Origin: Streptococcus henryi DSM 19005
Lineage (GTDB): Bacteria > Bacillota > Bacilli > Lactobacillales > Streptococcaceae
Direction: 5' to 3'
Length of the DNA stretch: 64,000 bases
Assembly: GCF_000376985.1 (NCBI RefSeq)
Contig: NZ_AQYA01000026.1
Location: forward strand, 1-64,000
Shown here: piece by piece, positions 62,935-64,000 of the stretch
Layout of the letters: each line of letters starts with the position of its first letter
Numbering within the stretch: position 1 is the first letter of the stretch
Notes under the pieces: model-generated
Told to the model about the DNA's origin: nothing
Databases searched by the model: none
The model's input: the letters and a program-made list of their open reading frames with translations, nothing else
Translations under genes and position numbers: made by a program

Positions 62935-62953
62935 ATAATATATAAATATAGAA
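62935..62953 (-). promoter_or_regulatory. Predicted Cascade-CreA target with TTC PAM
   Basis: On the minus strand TTC (62953-62951) is followed by TATATTTATAT (62950-62940), an exact copy of the first 11 spacer bases of the crRNA mimic. Position 12 differs, 13-16 match, and from 17 on the match ends. Position 12 is one of the bases flipped out in Cascade R-loops. The site is directly upstream of, or overlapping, the promoter of the small ORF at 63019. Confidence 0.65.
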
Positions 62954-62962
62954 CATAATTAT

Positions 62963-62991
62963 TTGTAAAAAATTGCCTTTTAAAGTATACT
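62963..62991 (+). promoter_or_regulatory. Putative promoter of the CreT-like ORF
   Basis: TTGTAA at 62963-62968 and TATACT at 62986-62991, spacer 17. A second TATAAT at 62934-62939 lies inside the predicted Cascade target, so either promoter could be blocked by bound Cascade. Confidence 0.5.
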
Positions 62992-63018
62992 TAATATATC
63001 AAATAAGGAGGCAATCAT

Positions 63019-63132
63019 ATCATTAGTAATATCTATAATTTATTAATTGAGCTGCTACACCAGTTACCGGGTATTTTGACAGCTTTAGCGGGTTTATTGG
63101 CGGTAGTTTCTAAGAATAAATCAGAAAAATAG
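63019..63132 (+). CDS. CreT-like hydrophobic mini-ORF (putative toxin)
   Basis: A perfect AAGGAGG (63005-63011) precedes a 37-codon frame with no ATG, GTG or TTG start: the candidates are ATC at 63019 (7 bases away) or ATT at 63022. The peptide reads SNIYNLLIELLHQLPGIL, then TALAGLLAVV, then SKNKSEK: one membrane-spanning segment with a charged tail, like small type I toxins. A rare start would limit its translation. A stop (TAA at 63004) shuts the frame upstream. A bulged hairpin follows at 63142-63174. It could alternatively be a chance frame or an RNA-level toxin. Confidence 0.55.
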   Translation: MISNIYNLLIELLHQLPGILTALAGLLAVVSKNKSEK

Positions 63133-63234
63133 GGTTGAAATGAGAAGGGTGAATGTTATAAACATCTTTCTCTGAATCTTATTAGATATTCTAAAACAAT
63201 TGAATCACAATAATTGAAAAGGAGGTTGTCCAAT

Positions 63235-63972
63235 TTGTACAGATCTCGAAATTTTTACATGAGGGTGCGAGGTGATTTAGCTCTCTTTACAAATCCTGCA
63301 ACAAAAGGTGGTGGTGAGAGAAGTTCTTATCCCATTCCAACTCGACAGGCATTACAAGGAATTGTTGATGCAGTGTACCATAAACCTACTATTACCAATA
63401 TTGTTACAGAGGTTAAGGTGATTAATCAGATACAGACAGAGCTGCATGGCGTGCGTGCATTACTTGCGAATTATGGTGCTGACTTGAGTTACGTATCTTA
63501 TTTAAGTGATGTTGAGTATCTGGTCAAGTTTCATTTTATTTGGAATGAAAATCGACCAGATTTGATTCAAGATCGATTGCCCAATAAGCATGAGGCTATC
63601 ATGGCTCGTTCTATCAAAAAGGGTGGACGTCGAGATGTCTTTCTCGGGACACGTGAATGTCTTGGTTTGGTTGATGAAATCAGTCAGGAAGAATATGAAA
63701 CCGCTGAGTCCTATTACGATAATCAAAGAATTGATTTAGGAATCATGTTCCACTCTTTTGCTTATCCAAAGGATAAGAGTCAGCCTTTACAATCGTTTTT
63801 CACCAAAACAGTTCTAGATGATGGGGTTGTTAAATTTAAAGAACAGGTAGAATGTGAAATTGTCAATCACTTATCCAGTTATGCCTTTAAAACAGCTGGT
63901 CCAGTTAAGTCAGTTGATGAAGAATTTGACCAATACCAGCAGGATGAAGTCAGAGAAGAAGGAGGTCGCTAA
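63235..63972 (+). CDS. cas5c: Cas5c (Cas5d) pre-crRNA endonuclease, type I-C
   Basis: 245 residues. In type I-C, Cas5c replaces Cas6: it cuts repeats below the hairpin, leaves an 11-nt 5' handle, and stays in Cascade. Family motifs seen: NFYMRVRGDLALFTNPATKGG, PTRQALQGIVDAV, GVRALL, NKHEAIMARSIKKGGRRDVFLGTREC and MFHSFAYP. The start is TTG at 63235, 9 bases after AAAAGGAGG; the TTG codons at 63214 and 63226 overlap or abut that site. Its stop overlaps the cas8c ATG by one base. Confidence 0.93.
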   Translation: MYRSRNFYMRVRGDLALFTNPATKGGGERSSYPIPTRQALQGIVDAVYHKPTITNIVTEVKVINQIQTELHGVRALLANYGADLSYVSYLSDVEYLVKFHFIWNENRPDLIQDRLPNKHEAIMARSIKKGGRRDVFLGTRECLGLVDEISQEEYETAESYYDNQRIDLGIMFHSFAYPKDKSQPLQSFFTKTVLDDGVVKFKEQVECEIVNHLSSYAFKTAGPVKSVDEEFDQYQQDEVREEGGR

Positions 63973-64000
63973 TGGATTTCTTTACTTCACTTTTACAGGC
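63972..64000 (+). CDS. cas8c: Cas8c, first nine codons
   Basis: ATG at 63972 overlapping the cas5c stop, preceded by GGAGG. The visible peptide MDFFTSLLQ agrees with the usual start of streptococcal Cas8c, the large Cascade subunit. The gene continues outside the window. Confidence 0.7.

Noticed and set aside
62664..63234. Conventional CRISPR array between cas3 and cas5c
   Set aside because: Only one handle-bearing repeat-like unit is present with altered stem, so no array; it is treated as a crRNA mimic.

Overview
The window is chromosomal DNA of a low-GC Gram-positive coccus, almost certainly Streptococcus. Housekeeping proteins (PurA, CshA, LigA, AtpA-D, Obg, ValS, RodA, PepS) read as streptococcal, the operons have streptococcal order, and BOX-like intergenic repeats are present. 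The intact pulA-glgBCDAP cluster next to the ATP synthase operon and the PepS sequence make me favour the salivarius group, but this is from memory and not proven.

Left part (1-33.9 kb) is core genome: an IS fragment, a PTS EIIC gene, purA with a structured leader, a PH-domain gene, cshA, ligA, dgkB, the glycogen cluster pulA-glgB-glgC-glgD-glgA-glgP (synthesis, branching, debranching and phosphorolysis of glycogen), the F1Fo ATP synthase operon atpEBFHAGDC, a pseudouridine synthase, pepS, obg between two tiny conserved genes, a secreted phosphoesterase and rodA. Six BOX-like elements of about 100 bp lie between these genes.

Middle part (33.9-48.5 kb) is an accessory island built around valS. 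Two nearly identical promoter plus T-box leaders (apparently valine-type) sit in tandem. The first controls a small helix-hairpin-helix gene. The second controls a cupin gene, a two-TM macro-domain protein resembling the Thoeris type II effector, and then valS. Behind valS lies a Gabija-like pair (OLD-type ATPase/TOPRIM nuclease plus UvrD-like helicase), a decayed antitoxin remnant, a SEC-C protein and a PLD-nuclease/DEAD-helicase fusion with a Nudix gene. The last block is flanked by direct repeats.

Right part (48.5-64 kb) holds a YesM/YesN-type two-component system next to an FbpABC/AfuABC-type transporter, then more conflict genes: a Fic gene with an in-frame stop, a VapBC pair, a frameshifted TOTE-type primase-helicase, a RelB/YafQ pair and the start of a type I-C CRISPR-Cas operon (cas3, cas5c, start of cas8c). 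The array is outside the window. Four genes between 43 and 59 kb are broken by single-base changes, three of them at or beside short mononucleotide runs.

The most striking object is the 570-base gap between cas3 and cas5c. It contains, on the minus strand, a single CRISPR-repeat mimic with an intact 11-nt type I-C handle, followed by exactly 35 nt of spacer-like sequence and a strong terminator. On the plus strand it holds a tiny hydrophobic ORF with a perfect Shine-Dalgarno but no AUG/GUG/UUG start. The spacer-like RNA matches 15 of the first 16 bases (the only mismatch is at position 12, a base flipped out by Cascade) of a site with a TTC PAM directly in front of that ORF. This is the architecture of a CreTA-type toxin-antitoxin guarding the Cas operon, here with what looks like a membrane-peptide toxin.
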